A stretch of DNA of 64,000 nt from Taenia hydatigena (taxonomy: Eukaryota > Platyhelminthes > Cestoda > Cyclophyllidea > Taeniidae), in the NCBI GenBank assembly GCA_036345935.2, contig JADWOT020000008.1, positions 11,825,672 through 11,889,671 on the forward strand, in the 5' to 3' direction. Below the pieces are notes generated by a model. It did no database searches, had not been told where the DNA came from, and saw only the letters and a list, made by a program, of their open reading frames with translations. Positions 25,111-37,280 of the stretch are shown piece after piece; position 1 is the stretch's first letter; every line of letters begins with the position of its first letter. The position numbers were made by a program, and so were the translations under genes.

Positions 25111-28100
25111 GCCTGTATACAGGGGCTACCAACTCAACCTTGACTTTAAATGGTTCTTCCTTTTACTGCAATGACATCCATTCGACAGTTTTCTGACACA
25201 CACATTGACAAGAATATGAACGAGTGAAGACCTTGAATTAGCCCATTTTTTGTGCCACCATCAGTCAGAAAGGAGAAGACACTCTTTTTATACAATGGCT
25301 GGCCCGCAACCGCTGGTAAAAATAGCTAGACGCGCAATCAAACGCACCAACTACAAATTCGGTTACGACGTTGGAAGCATTAGCAAAGCGTTTAATAAAA
25401 ATTAAAAGGTGATACAGAGGTGTTCTAAAAAACTATCATCTAAAACAAAAGCTGCACTAAATCGCAAGCAAAAGTACGTTACGATAGACTTTGTAAACTA
25501 ACATTGCAGCTACAAAAACCGAAAGGGAATTGAAACACAACTACATAATTGCTGTCAACTTGCGCTGAATGTTAGGGCTGAGTGCAGCTGGCGGCAGTGA
25601 AAGTGATTTTTAAAAAGCCAAAGGTCTTGGCGTAGTACACTAGATCAGATGCCTTTGTAAGGAATCCTTAAAAGGTAGTAAGAAATGTTTCGTCCTACCA
25701 GGGCAATGATGGTGGAGAGAAACAATGGAGACAGTCGTTTGAAGTGTACGAAAGACATTGTGTATCGTCTTAAGCTCTTCGATGCGTCTTGTTTTTGTCA
25801 ATACTAAGGAAATGGCTCATCTGATGGGTCCACCACTTTGCCTTAAATGTGACAAAAGGCGTGTGGGAGGCGGCTGTCCAGTAAGTTTTCGGGAATCGTT
25901 TATTTGATGCATCTGGCTTTGCTCTGCATAACCCAGTACATCAAAAACCACCTGCACTTTGCCACTGCTCCACCTGTTTGCAATAATGACGAACTACACG
26001 CAAAGCGATGGGAGTAACATAACGGTATCATGCGAAGAACGAAAAAAGGTTACCTTTAGCTTTAAACGAGTAAATGCGAAGGCGTATAAGTGGGTAGTAC
26101 TTAATAATCCACTTTCGATTTCGATTGATTGCCGTCAGTGTCATGTCCTAGTGCTGGTATTTGTGCTTTAAATAAGAATGGTGGTGTGCGGTTCTCACCA
26201 AAAGGCAATTTTATTTTAACTTACGATTGCTACAGCCGTCAGGTAGGGTGTCTCATGTTACGACAAAAGTGTTGGTGGTAAAATGGTGCGGTGTGTGACG
26301 AGGTAAAGTGGAGGTGCGAACCTTCCAATGGGCTAGAAGACTGGGGTCAACGTGAAGCGACCTACCATAATGCCTTCAACCGTAACGAAAAGGTGTGCGG
26401 TAGAATGGGTTAGGATTATGTTCGCATACACTTCAGGCAGCAAAGAACGCTTCCGTTTCACTCCAGCTCTTCGTGTTGCTGACGTGCACCATTCAGATGA
26501 GCTTATCAAATTATATTTCTGTTCATCAGGTTCCTTTCGGAGCACCAATCGGAACAGCGTGCTAAGATTTTAAGCAAAAATTAATTCAGAGCAATTGGCA
26601 TCAAACCGTGAAGTCAAGCTCCTTTGCTTGAGCCAGCTCACCTACAATTTAGGATAATAGCGAAGAGCATGACTTTGCAAATGCTAATGGTTGGCAACGT
26701 TTGTAACTCTATTTTGCTACAGTCGCTCATGCATTCATTTGCTAGCAAGAAGAATTAAAGGAGTAGCAGCAGAGGACAGGCAGACGCACAGCATCAACTC
26801 ATTGCAACATTTCTTGCGATGCTAATCTTCGATGCTTAATACTGAATTGTGGCTTTTGTGAGGACACTTCTCTTTGGACCTTAGCGTTTGCAGGCATAAT
26901 GGTTTCGCGGGTAAGGCATCTAAAATAACTTGTGACTGCAAAAATAAAGTGCGAAGATTAAAGTTTTATACTAATAGGCAAGCACTATCCTTTGTCCTCG
27001 ACTTAATTTTAGTGAGGAAGTTTGTGTATGCAAGGCGAGTGGATGAAGATGGTTTCGCAATCAAAGGACTGCAAGTTTTAAATAAAAACAAGGTTTATTT
27101 AACGTTATGAATCTCTTTCAATCCCATTTACATTTGCGGTTAGGAAGGGAACCTGACACTAACCAACCTCAGTTCCACGCAATCTGAGGCACTGGCTAAT
27201 CTTCGCAATTGTAAGGAATCAAGTTTCAGTGTCCATGTCGACGCAGAACGACGGCACGACGACAGCTGCGGTCTGAATTAGACTTTTAATTTACAAAGCC
27301 GAGGATCGGTACTCTCGTCGCGTCGATGTATTCCTTTCAGAGTGCGTTAGTATTCGTGAACCTTCTAGTTCCCTTCTTTTTGCTTTAGCTCCACTTGTGC
27401 TATGATGTGACGGCAATTAAGCCAAAGTAGAGAAACACATGGGAAGGCAACGTCTGCTACCAGGAAACAACCTATAGGGGGGACTGTTGTGCAAAGTCGA
27501 CACCGGCAGACGCCACTGCTAGACACAACGCGACACGTGCCACAGATTGATTCACGCACATGTTAAATGCGAAGACGTCAATCACACACTCAACTGCCAG
27601 ATGTGCTTACGTACGCATTACAAAGCCTTCTAGCGTTCATTTTGCTTCTCCGCCCTATCCTTTTTTTTACCACACCTTTCCCTGATTCGTCCTCCTCGCC
27701 TCGTACTGCTTTGCTCATCTCATTTCTTATGTCCCTATCGCACGCGATTGCGAATCGCCTAATCGGCAGTAGGAGTAGGGAGAGAAGCAGGAACAGGTGT
27801 GGGGAAACAGACGCAGCGTATCACGTTCGGCAAAACTAGGCTTAACTTGGTCGGATTGTACTGGACTAATTCAAATACGAGTCGAGTAGAGCAGCCACGC
27901 ATGCCTGATTATGGCAGTCTGGTGTGGAAGAGAGTGAGAAAGGTTGGAAGGAAGAGGATATGTAGGTAGTCGTCTTCATTACCTACCATTCAAATCAACC
28001 TCCACTCCTCCTCATTTGTCACGTCGAATCGGCCTAATGCAACCACAGGCTCCGTGCCTGGCAGATGGTAGGGACCAATGCACACTTGCAGCAAGGGGGT

Positions 28101-29019
28101 TCGGCGACGTCTTCGAGATGGTGGAGAGGGAACCCTCTTGCCTCCTCCTCTTCTTACATGCACCACTCCAATCCATTTTCGGCAAGTCACTTCTTCTTGT
28201 CTATCTCTCACTTCACTGCATGCGCTCCTAAGCACCGCGTCTTGCATTGTGTCTTACTACTTATGCTTCAAATATTCGAATCACGGCAGACGGAGGGATG
28301 AGTGCTGCTTGCCTATAATCCTCCTACCGTCCTTCTTGTTTGGAAATCAGTGACAATAAGACGCCTCACTCATCTGACTGGGTGCAGCTAGCTGCAGAGG
28401 CAATGTCAACGTCTCTTCGCGGACCGTCTCCTGAGTTGAAGGAGTTAACAGATTATAAAGGTGAGTGGAGGATCAAAGAGAATTAAGCGCGAAGTCGCGA
28501 TTGTAATGGTCAAGGTAGTATATGAAGAGAGCAGCTTAAGGGCACTTCTAAAAGCCTATGATGCGCAATTACATCACGATAGATGGGGCATTAGTTGCTT
28601 TATTGATGAGAAAATCGATTTATCGGTCAGTCGGTAAATAGTCAGTGAAGACCTTGAGAAAGAATGGCGCCAACTGCAAAGTCGTATGCAGTCGCATTCG
28701 CAAGCGTTTATTAAACATCCAAGGGACAATATGATTCTTGAATACCTTTAAGCAATGCTGGATTAATTTGCCAGCTTTTTAAATATCGAGACAACCTCAT
28801 TCCCTTCAAACCGTTTAATCGTCGTCATCTTTGCTTACAAAGTGGCTTTCAAGCATATTTGAAAGCTACATCAATTGCCTGCTTGTACTAACTATCTCCC
28901 ATCACTTGATACGTGATCACCTACTGTGCAATCGTGTGATTATTTTGTGACAATATTTAATTGCCTATAGTACTATCAGAACAACACGCCAAGTGTGCAG
29001 ATGACTTATTTTGGCAAAA
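25111..29019. other. No gene seen
   Basis: Many short frames in conflicting phases (for example three overlapping at 27944-28353), and no splice-supported model or recognisable domain. Confidence 0.5.
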
Positions 29020-29703
29020 TACGACTGAAGATGGCTGAAGATAAGTCGTAAGGCACTTTAGTTCATTCTACTTTGGATGACTGACCCCTGCAATCAATCA
29101 TATTTGAGCGTGAAAAATACTACAATTAAGTTCTTAGCTCACTTCCACTTTTAGCCCTATTGCACTTTAACTGGCTGAATATCAATGCAAATTTACACAC
29201 ATCCACACCATCCACATAGCGCTGTTTCATTTGAAGAAGACCTTTACTATGTTTGATCGAATCGGGCTAGCAACAGCTAAATGCGTTACCGGTGACCTAT
29301 TTTCTAAAGCCATGCAAAGGCACGCACATTGCAATCTGCATTAGATTAGCCAACACCCCGAAGGTGTGAATGCATACCTGTCCATGAGCATAGGCGCCCA
29401 CGTCCTATTTGCCGCATCAATAACAACTTCCTCACATCTATTCGCTGATTACGTCACAAGGTGCCTCAATTTTTAATGCATTGTGCTCCAAAAATCACTT
29501 TTTTACAATCTGACAGTTTTTCTACTAATGATGAATAAATCTACACAATACCATTGTAAATTACAAGAGCGTGCAGCCAGAACTTGCGCATATCCTTTCA
29601 AACAGATCTAAGTATCGCCTGAGAATCTTAGTTGTTCGTTGAGCTTTGCTGATTAAGTGGATGAGAGAAGTGACTAGAACTGGATGCTGATGATCACTTG
29701 TCG

Positions 29704-29740
29704 CATAAAAGAGGCCTCAGTTGGATAGTTTTCATCAGAT
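29704..29740 (+). promoter_or_regulatory. TATA box and initiator of copy 2
   Basis: CATAAAAG (29704-29711) precedes TTCATCAGATTT (TCAG at 29735-29738). The distance from the TATA T to the initiator A is 31 bases, the classical spacing. The predicted start is near 29737, leaving a 15-base 5' UTR before the ATG at 29752. Confidence 0.65.
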
Positions 29741-29751
29741 TTCGCGTGGTA

Positions 29752-30716
29752 ATGTCTCAGGTCAGTTTGATTAACTCTGCGTTCATTAAATGACCTTATT
29801 AAGTCCATTTCGCACTTATTTACTCTCCGGCAGTTGCTGAAATTCACCATTCAGTGTACCATTGTAGGAGGAATCAACACGTGAGCGGCTGTATCAAGAC
29901 ATTCCTATCCAAACTCTTAGTATCCACCACAGTGTGAAGGATATAAAATGGCTGGACGTACACATCTGTAGGATGCTTTTCTTTACAAATGCGGAGGGGC
30001 ACTCCCATTATTATGATCGTGCAAGAGAGCATTACGATAACGTAGAGGAGTTCTTTCGTGGCCTCGCGTCGGGAGAGTTTCCTGCTAATGCACAAGCTCC
30101 GATCAGCTGTTTGATCACCACACCATGTCGCTGCACGAAAACTTCGCCGTATGGGATGAGACGCTACAAGTGCGATTTGCTAGTACTGCGTTCTGCTTCC
30201 TCCACTAGTCTCTGCATGGACGTGTCTAAGGACGTTCCCAACTTTTCAGACCAGTGGAATCCATTCTTGATGGCACCAGGTGGCACCGTATTGGACATGC
30301 GTGAGTGGTCTGGAGAAGGTGGAGAAGGAATAGAAAGGATGCAGCTGAGTGATTATGACTGTGTCATTTTATATCTTGATCGCCCGGATTTTGAACATAG
30401 GGACTGTGGACACCTGAATGCTGTAGGCGACGTCCTCACATCAAAGCAAACGCTTGTTGTGACAGGCTCGATGTGGCAAACATTGGATCTCCTCCCAAAC
30501 TTGGACTGCATGCAAAAGATGTTCGAGGCCGTAAATGGGTTTTACTTTCTCCCTTTTTCCAAGTTATTTGATAGTTGTCGCATTTGGTGCAACCGGTGGC
30601 AAAACAATTGGACGATCAATTTAGTGGAGATGGTACAGTGGGCCTGCGTCCATGTCATATGGGAAAGGACTGAAGCTTTACACGCCCAAGAATGTTTACG
30701 ACTAGTCAGTCTATGA
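29752..30716 (+). CDS. Paralogue copy 2 of the MSQ micro-exon family, 285 residues, intact
   Basis: Unrecognised protein. Exon 1 is 29752-29760 (ATG TCT CAG), the intron is 29761-29867 (107 bases, GTCAGT...TTGTAG) and exon 2 is 29868-30716. The phase-0 join gives MSQ-EEST.... No N-terminal signal peptide is visible, so a cytosolic or nuclear location is likely (inference). Visible landmarks are KWLDVH at about residues 30-35, a Cys-rich stretch ITTPCRC near 86-92, LDMREW near 145-150, a hydrophobic strand-like DYDCVILYLD at 165-174, then PDFEHRDCGH, KQTLVVTGSMW at 196-206, and a Trp-rich hydrophobic tail NWTINLVEMVQWACVHVIW at 250-268. Alternating hydrophobic strands and polar loops suggest an alpha/beta fold, but no catalytic motif is identifiable. 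By-eye identity to copy 3 is about 70-75%. The last 10 residues differ from copy 3. A TATA/initiator promoter lies upstream and an AATAAA 32 bases after the stop. Confidence 0.85.
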
Positions 30717-30747
30717 CAGCATTCAATGAAGAGCCAAAAACTTTAAA

Positions 30748-30753
30748 AATAAA
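30748..30753 (+). terminator. Poly(A) signal of copy 2
   Basis: AATAAA 32 bases after the stop codon, in a position aligned with the copy 3 signal. Confidence 0.6.
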
Positions 30754-31043
30754 ATATAATATAATGATGCTTGAAAAGATCTCCACTTTTATTAGTGCAG
30801 TGGGTGGGTTCGGAACAAAATAGAAGTGATTTGGAATTGTCAAACCATGACTAATCGATTGGCTCAGCGCTATTATCGTTGTAGAGGCGTTATTGCAGGC
30901 TATAAAGGCATAATAATCTCCCAACATTAAACTACTGCGTATGAGAATATGGATTTTATAGTACTGATAAATTCAAAATGCAATTCGATGCATCCAAGAC
31001 TGTTCACTTACATTATGCCACTTGATTAGTCTGTCAGATAGGG

Positions 31044-31292
31044 TTGCTTGATTTTGCGACTAGACATTCCTTAATGGACTTTCCTAAATTAGCCTGCTTT
31101 CTTGCACGCCGCATAATCACACGCGTGAAATCTGGTGGCATACACTCGCACGCACCAAGACGAATTTTCCCTGCCGCAACATTTGCCGCTCACCTCCTAA
31201 CACCCAATTCGAATTATGACTTTATTCGCCGCTTTACAATGGTCGGTGTGCACGCTGAGTTCACGTTGCCGACTGTGGAATGTAGATTCTAA
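31044..31292 (+). other. Conserved block downstream of gene copy 2 with 82-codon open frame
   Basis: About 290 bases past the poly(A) signal of copy 2. The frame (RRIITR..., APRRIF...) runs without indels against copy 3 for about 60 codons, but substitutions are not clearly synonymous and the 5' part is shifted by one base. A possible acceptor (GTCTGTCAG) lies just upstream. Coding status is undecided. Confidence 0.3.
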
Positions 31293-32022
31293 AATTAGAC
31301 GGCGGTGATTTTGCTTTCTCGTGGCTAACTGTACGCCCTCAAAATGCTGTTTAAATAAGGGGACATCAACTTGAGATCCGCAGTAGTAATCGTAATAAAA
31401 TTTTAAATCTGGGCCACAACCAACCTCGAACCGTGTGAGTGTCATTGAGGTGTGAAAGATTAAATTACCATGGGGTTGGTCTTTCAATGCTAAACAGGGT
31501 GACCCACTCTTATCAAGAATCTGATAAGCCTGTGAAGGTGGGTTCACCAGTTGCTTTTGCTTGAGGCGTTCAATATTTTTATACATGCATGGCTCAACTG
31601 CCCATGTAAGTGTTGTATGCTCCACTCGCGATTAATTTTGGAGTCCATACGCCATGTTGCCACCATGGCATCACATCATCAAGAGATCATGAGCATTGAT
31701 GGCTTGAGTGAGAGTTGGGAGAGCGATAGTTGGCCACCCCATTGTTCTCTCATGTTCTCCAAGTTAAACCACTAGTAAGTTGTGGCGCATTTTGACAGCA
31801 CCTGGTTCGTCTGCAGTCACATCAAATGGCTAGCTGGTCAGGATTAAATTAGCCGTCGGTCTGAGTATTAAATGACTGGCCAGCCGAACCATCAACCTGA
31901 ACGGCTGACCTCCCAACTGACCAGTGACTCTCACGGGTACATTCATTGACACGGTAAGGTGTCAGAGGCAGTGCTGTCTTTTCTACGTCCTCTGAGGATA
32001 CATACGCATCACCACCAACAAA

Positions 32023-34687
32023 AACAAGAATGTAGACCTAAGAACGCAATTGTTTGGTCGAACCGCACCGTGGGCAAGTTTGGAAACTGTCCAAGCGGTG
32101 TCAGCCTCTCAGGTCGTGGCTGTGTACGGTTTTTCCTGCAGTGAGATTCGAATCCAAATATGATGTCAAGAGCAGTAAAATCGAGCTAAATTATCTCCGG
32201 TTGTATAACATCACGTCCTGTCTTCAACAGAGCAGGTATAAATTTAGGGACACTTGAGTGATAAACAGGGAAATTGAGGAGAAAGTTGGACAGCAGCTAA
32301 GATGGTGTCTGCTTTTTACGAAGTGGCAACTGTTATTTTTCTCTTTCAAATTTGACAGTAAGAAAATGCCCTCATATGCCGAATAGGAGTAAACACATGC
32401 CGGCTAGTGTAAAGCATAGAAAGGTAGCTGCTCACCACTTGCCACTTCAAAATCGCCTTGCGGGACGAATGTTGTTAACAGAAATGGGCAAAATTGGACC
32501 AGCATCTCTCATCCAGGGACAACTTGTATTTGTAGTCCATGCACGTGTGTGTATAAGGAAGTTGTAGGCCTGTGGAATGGCCTATTTTTGATCGCACACA
32601 CGCATACACACATACGGTGAAGCCACATGTTATTGGGTCGCTTGAGTTGTTGCGCTGGAGAGTCTGTTAAGCGATATAGCACTCACTTTCAACTGCGTGA
32701 CGAGCTGCAATATGAAGAGTAGGCAGCATTGACAGACTCACGAGAATGTTTACGCAAGCACTAGAACAGTGGTGGTAAACAGGTTGCCGCGCCAAAATCA
32801 GTGTATTCGGACTACAGGCTGAAGTGTGGTTGTGAGATTAGGAAAGGATTTGCTGTATTTGGTATAGACACCTAACTATCCAGCCACAAATGCTCATCCT
32901 TTAGTTACTACGCTAAGAAGCGCTATATGGTCTATTGAGTGTTTTAATGCCTATAGATAACATGTAGGCTTCATGCTCTTGAAGCGTGTATTCTATAGAC
33001 CACAATCTGTTCTAAAACCGAATCGAGGTGGTATAAAGGATCGCAAACCACTACAAAGCGGTTCAAGGCGTGTCACATAGAACGGTGGCGATTTGTCTGT
33101 AATGTAACTAAGATTCCAATTTGTCTGTGCTGAAACGGAACAAAAAGACTCATCATGCATAGTGAAGTGATTCGAACACCAACAGATGAAGAGGATGCCT
33201 CATCTGGCATTCTGCGTTTGTGGAAGTCATAAACTATTATCTTCTGACATCATCAGTGAATATGTTCAGGAAATTCACTCCCACCTACAATTAGTTAGAA
33301 TGACTGGTGGACGATTTGAGGGAATACTCTAATTAAAGATACGCTGCAGCAACAAGAATGTAGACCCAAGAACACATTTTTTCGTCGAACTGCACCGTGG
33401 GCAAGGTTGGAAACTGGACAAGCGGTGTCAGCCTCTCAGGTCGTAGCTGTGTATGGTTTTTTTGCAGTGAAATCCGAATCCAAATATGATGCCAAGAGCA
33501 GTAAAATGGAGCTAAATTATCTCTGGGTGTATAACATCACGTCTTGCTTTCAACAGAGTGGGTATAGAATTAGGGACACTTGAGTGATTAACAGGGAAAT
33601 TGAGGAGAAAGTTGGACAGCAGCTAAAATGCTGTCTGCTTCTTACGAATTGGCAACTGTTTTTATCTTTTTTAAATTTAACATTTGAAGGAAATACCCTT
33701 ATATGCCGAACAGGAGTAAACACATGCCGATTAGTGTAAAGCATGAAAAGGTAGCTGCTCACCGATTGCCACTTCAAAATCTCCTTGCGGGACGAACGTT
33801 TCCAACAGAAATAGGCGTAGTTGGATTAGCATATCTCATCCAGTCGCAACTTGTATTTGTAGTCCATACACGTGTGTTTATAAGGAAGTTGTAGGCCTGT
33901 CGAATGGCCTATCTTTGGTCGCCCACACGAACACACACTCATACGGTGGAGCCACATGTTATTGGGTCGCTGGAGCGGTTGTGCTGGAGAGTCTGTTAAG
34001 CGATGTGACATTCGCTTTTAACTACGCAATGAGCTGCAATATGGAGAGTAGGCAGCATTAACAGACTCACAAGAACGTTCACGCAAGCACTATGACAGTG
34101 GAAGTAAATAGGTTGCTGTGCCAAAATCAGTGAATTCGGACTACGGGCTTAAGGGTGGTTGTGGGATTAAGAATTTGCCACATTTGATTTAGACACCTAA
34201 ATATCCAGCCACAAATTGTCATCCTTAGTTACTACGCTATGGAGGGCTATATTGTTTATCGAGTGTTTAAACGCGTGTAGGATCACGTAGATTACATGTA
34301 GGCTTCATGCTCTCGAAGTGTATATTCTATAGACCACACTCTGTTAGAGGAACCGAATCTAAGTGGTATAAATGATGGCAAACCACTGCAGAGCCGTTCA
34401 AGGAGTGTCACATAAAACGGTGACGATTTGTCTGTAATGTAGCTAAGATTCCTATTCCTCTGTGTAGAAACGGAACAATAAGACTCATCATGGATAGTGA
34501 AGCAATTTGAATGCTGACAGATGAAGAGGATGCCTCATCTGGTATTCTGCGTTCGTGGAGGTCATAAACTATTATTTTTTGACATCATCAGTGCATATGT
34601 CTAGGAGATTAATTCTCACCTACACTTAGTTTGGATGGCCGGTGGATGAATTTTGAGAGAATAATACAACTGAAGAAACGCTGCAGC
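32023..34687 (+). repeat. 1.33 kb tandem duplication, two units
   Basis: Unit 1 is about 32023-33350 and unit 2 about 33351-34687, offset about 1328 bases. Each begins AACAAGAATGTAGACC and ends CGCTGCAGC. Identity is high by eye (mid to high 80s percent) with few indels. It begins right where duplication copy 2 ends. Each unit has a 63-codon open frame (32376-32567 and 33703-33894), but nearly all differences are nonsynonymous, so I do not call it a gene. Confidence 0.8.
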
Positions 34688-36289
34688 GATCGACACGGAC
34701 AGGCGAATAGCGAGGAAATTGAGATTTGAAGTGAAGGCGAAGGCGCAGATTGCTTCGACTGTTAAATAAGCTTACACACTTTCTGCTTTGCTACTTCTGC
34801 TGTTCTTTTTTTCTTAATGCAAGTGAATTTACCCCCTTTACGTCTTCCTTGGCACTGCGTCAAGTGAGTTCCATTGATTAATGCCATCGACTTCAATGAA
34901 CACGTTTTACTTCCAATGTCTCACCAGCATAGCATGTCTGGCACTCCAGTAATTCGTGTTGTCTTTCTCCCACCCAACTCCTTGCCTTTGACGAAAGTGC
35001 AGACAACAGAATACGGACTGAAAATGAGCGCTGATATAAAGTGAATGCGATGCACAAATCCAGGCAAGCTAAAAATATCTTCGCGCTTGAGTAAAACATG
35101 CTGCGATCGGTGTGCCAGCGCCCAAGTCAACAAGTGATTAAAGCACAACTGGCAATCCAGGGAGAAATAACAAGCTTTTAAGTTATTTAGATGGGCACGT
35201 AGTCCCCCGCAATTCATAGTCTGCGGTTTTGAGGAACCCCCACACAAAGCAGTCACGAGGAATTTTGACTTAGTGGTTAAATGATGAGGATGTGATTGGA
35301 TTTTAGGCTGACAAGCGAAGAGGGTGGCCAAATCGTTATGCTTGATAAACTACAACAATTCTTAAGGTCCTTCCTAACTTACTACTATATTTCGTTGGAG
35401 TCCAGAAACGAATGGCCAGTGAAAGTCTACATCCCTTTGCTAAAGGAAAGTATCGAACACACTCATTTAGGCGTCACCTCCCCACCTACGTCGCACACCA
35501 ATGAAAAGGTGTATTCATGGGAAAACCATCATCGAAGCATTGCTATTAATGGGATGACATTTTGCAGCTGCACGTAATTTGGACTAGCAAAGTTGCCTTG
35601 TGTCTTTCTAGAAGCACGTGTCTTGGCATCACAACGATGGCATCGAGGCATTGCTGTCTCCCATCACGATCGACTAGAAAGTACGCCTTACCGTTCCCTT
35701 GGTTAAATTGCATCAACCTAGGAATTTTGTTTCAAACGATATTCTCTTATTGCACCTACAATCAGCTCTCTTTAGCATATGCGCCATGATTCAAATCCAC
35801 AAATCTCTTGAGGAGTAGTAACTATTGCAAGATCTAGTAAAGTGGCGCTATAACTTAGCAGCCTGTTACCGTAGAACGATTAGAGCGGAAGAAATGTTCA
35901 CGCACAGCACTTGAAGCGCTTTAATGATGGTATTATGAAAAGATTTTTTATTTTCTTATTGCAAACGTAGGCTGGAAAAGGGATTGGAATGGCTCTTACA
36001 AGTGTGTCACGCTTGTTCTACTAGCACATAAACGCAAACTCAACCAGCCTTGCAATTTGCCAAACTGCGGCGAATGCGTTTCTACCAGCACCAACCACTG
36101 GGCTATCATTACTCGTGATCTCTTTCTGTGCTAGTCAAGTGAGAACCAAGTTGACACTTTTGTGAGACCAGCTGTGTTTGCTCCATTAATACGATGCATT
36201 GAAATTTCATCTTCAGCCTTCATTTATTAGTCAAATATGTTCCAAGGGAAACAGTGCCATTTAGCACTGACAGTATGGCAATGACCCCT
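34688..36289. other. No gene seen
   Basis: Short frames only. Antisense frames at 34893-35331 overlap in two phases and carry no motif. Confidence 0.5.
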
Positions 36290-37060
36290 AGGGAGTGTGC
36301 AAAATCACAATGCCGTATAGCTTGTTAAATGATGGGAATTGTTTCTTCTTGCTTTCCTCCTCGTAACGTTGCATCAGCAATCTTAGTGCTGGCGATTCAT
36401 TGGAGATGTGATTTTCCATCACATCTTTCTTGAGTAAAATTACTTTTGTAAATAGCGCTTCCAAGCCCATAGACCATATAGACAGGGTATACGATTAGTG
36501 ACTTGAAGGGTACGGCCTTGATGCTAGAATGCTTAAACTGACCCATTCCTCCTATGTCGCGCTGAGGCCTACGTGACATCGTTAACTTGGCTCAGACTGT
36601 GTGTCTAGACGTGTATATCATTTGAAAGCAATGGACTACAAGTCCACTAGGGATTCCCTGCGCAGGTTCGAATTCCGCTCGCAACAGTGTCCTTCTTTGC
36701 ATTTTCGACATTGCGCACCCCCTAGCACACATTCGTTTACCACCATAATCCCGACGGTGGGGTGTGTAATTACTCCTGACGTTCCTCAAGCAAAAGGCGT
36801 CTAGAAGGTCAGCGCACGCGCCATCGTGCTTACAGGTTTCAGAATTGGTTTGCAGGCCTGCGCTGTAGACTCTCGATTGCTTTGTAGTTCGTTGCTCTAA
36901 CGGCTCGAAAATCGCTACGCGCTATCAGATCCATTACAGACCTACTCTATATCAACACAACGGCATCAGCAACGTCTCGATCATTAAGCGTTGGGAGCTG
37001 ATGAACGATGGTGTACAGCATCGATGCCACTCCAGCAGTGAGTCGTCAAACCAATAGCCA
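36290..37060 (+). repeat. Dispersed repeat R5 with tRNA-Ser-like part, copy a
   Basis: It aligns with 59350-58590 inverted. At 36588-36690 there is an A-box-like TGGCTCAGACT, an anticodon-arm-like hairpin, a long variable arm (AGGGATTCCCT) and a B box GGTTCGAATTC (36664-36674), resembling the 3' half of a type II (serine-type) tRNA. The 5' half is disrupted and the acceptor does not pair well, so this is not a working tRNA. The upstream part (36288-36470, minus) has an open frame shared with copy b. Confidence 0.6.
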
Positions 37061-37089
37061 GTACACGCGCCTTTCATTCGCACTATCTG

Positions 37090-37280
37090 CTTACGTGGGC
37101 TCTGCTTGAGGCCGTTCCAAATTTAGGCCACAAATAGCTGCACTGCTGAGGCCTCGATGGTGATGCGCCATAAACCTGCCACGTGCCACTCTGAGCTGTT
37201 GTTAAAGTAAGTACGTCCGCATTTGTTGGAAGGCAAATGAACTGCTGTGGGGACCAGGGATCATGCAGATGACCGATCAA
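37090..37280 (+). repeat. Short repeat R3, copy a
   Basis: It matches 44530-44660 in the same orientation (CTCGATGGTGATGCGCC, then GCCACGTGCCAC). Confidence 0.6.

Larger units (their letters stand above)
29020..32022 (+). repeat. Segmental duplication copy 2 (contains gene copy 2)
   Basis: The first part (29025-29180) matches 46900-47060. The rest, from about 29240, matches 49440 onward of copy 3, so about 2.4 kb present in copies 1 and 3 is absent here. The 3' flank to about 31625 is shared by all copies; 31630-31970 is shared with copy 1 only. The match to copy 3 resumes at about 31978. Confidence 0.75.

Noticed and set aside
31197..31625. 142-codon open frame on the minus strand in the 3' flank of gene copy 2
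   Set aside because: The aligned reading in copy 3 (near 51.9 kb) has a stop within about 20 codons, and it runs antisense to the other conserved block. The length is probably chance.
32376..33894. 63-codon frame present in both tandem units (MPNRSKHMP...)
   Set aside because: About 23 of roughly 25 base differences between the units change the amino acid, so there is no sign of purifying selection.
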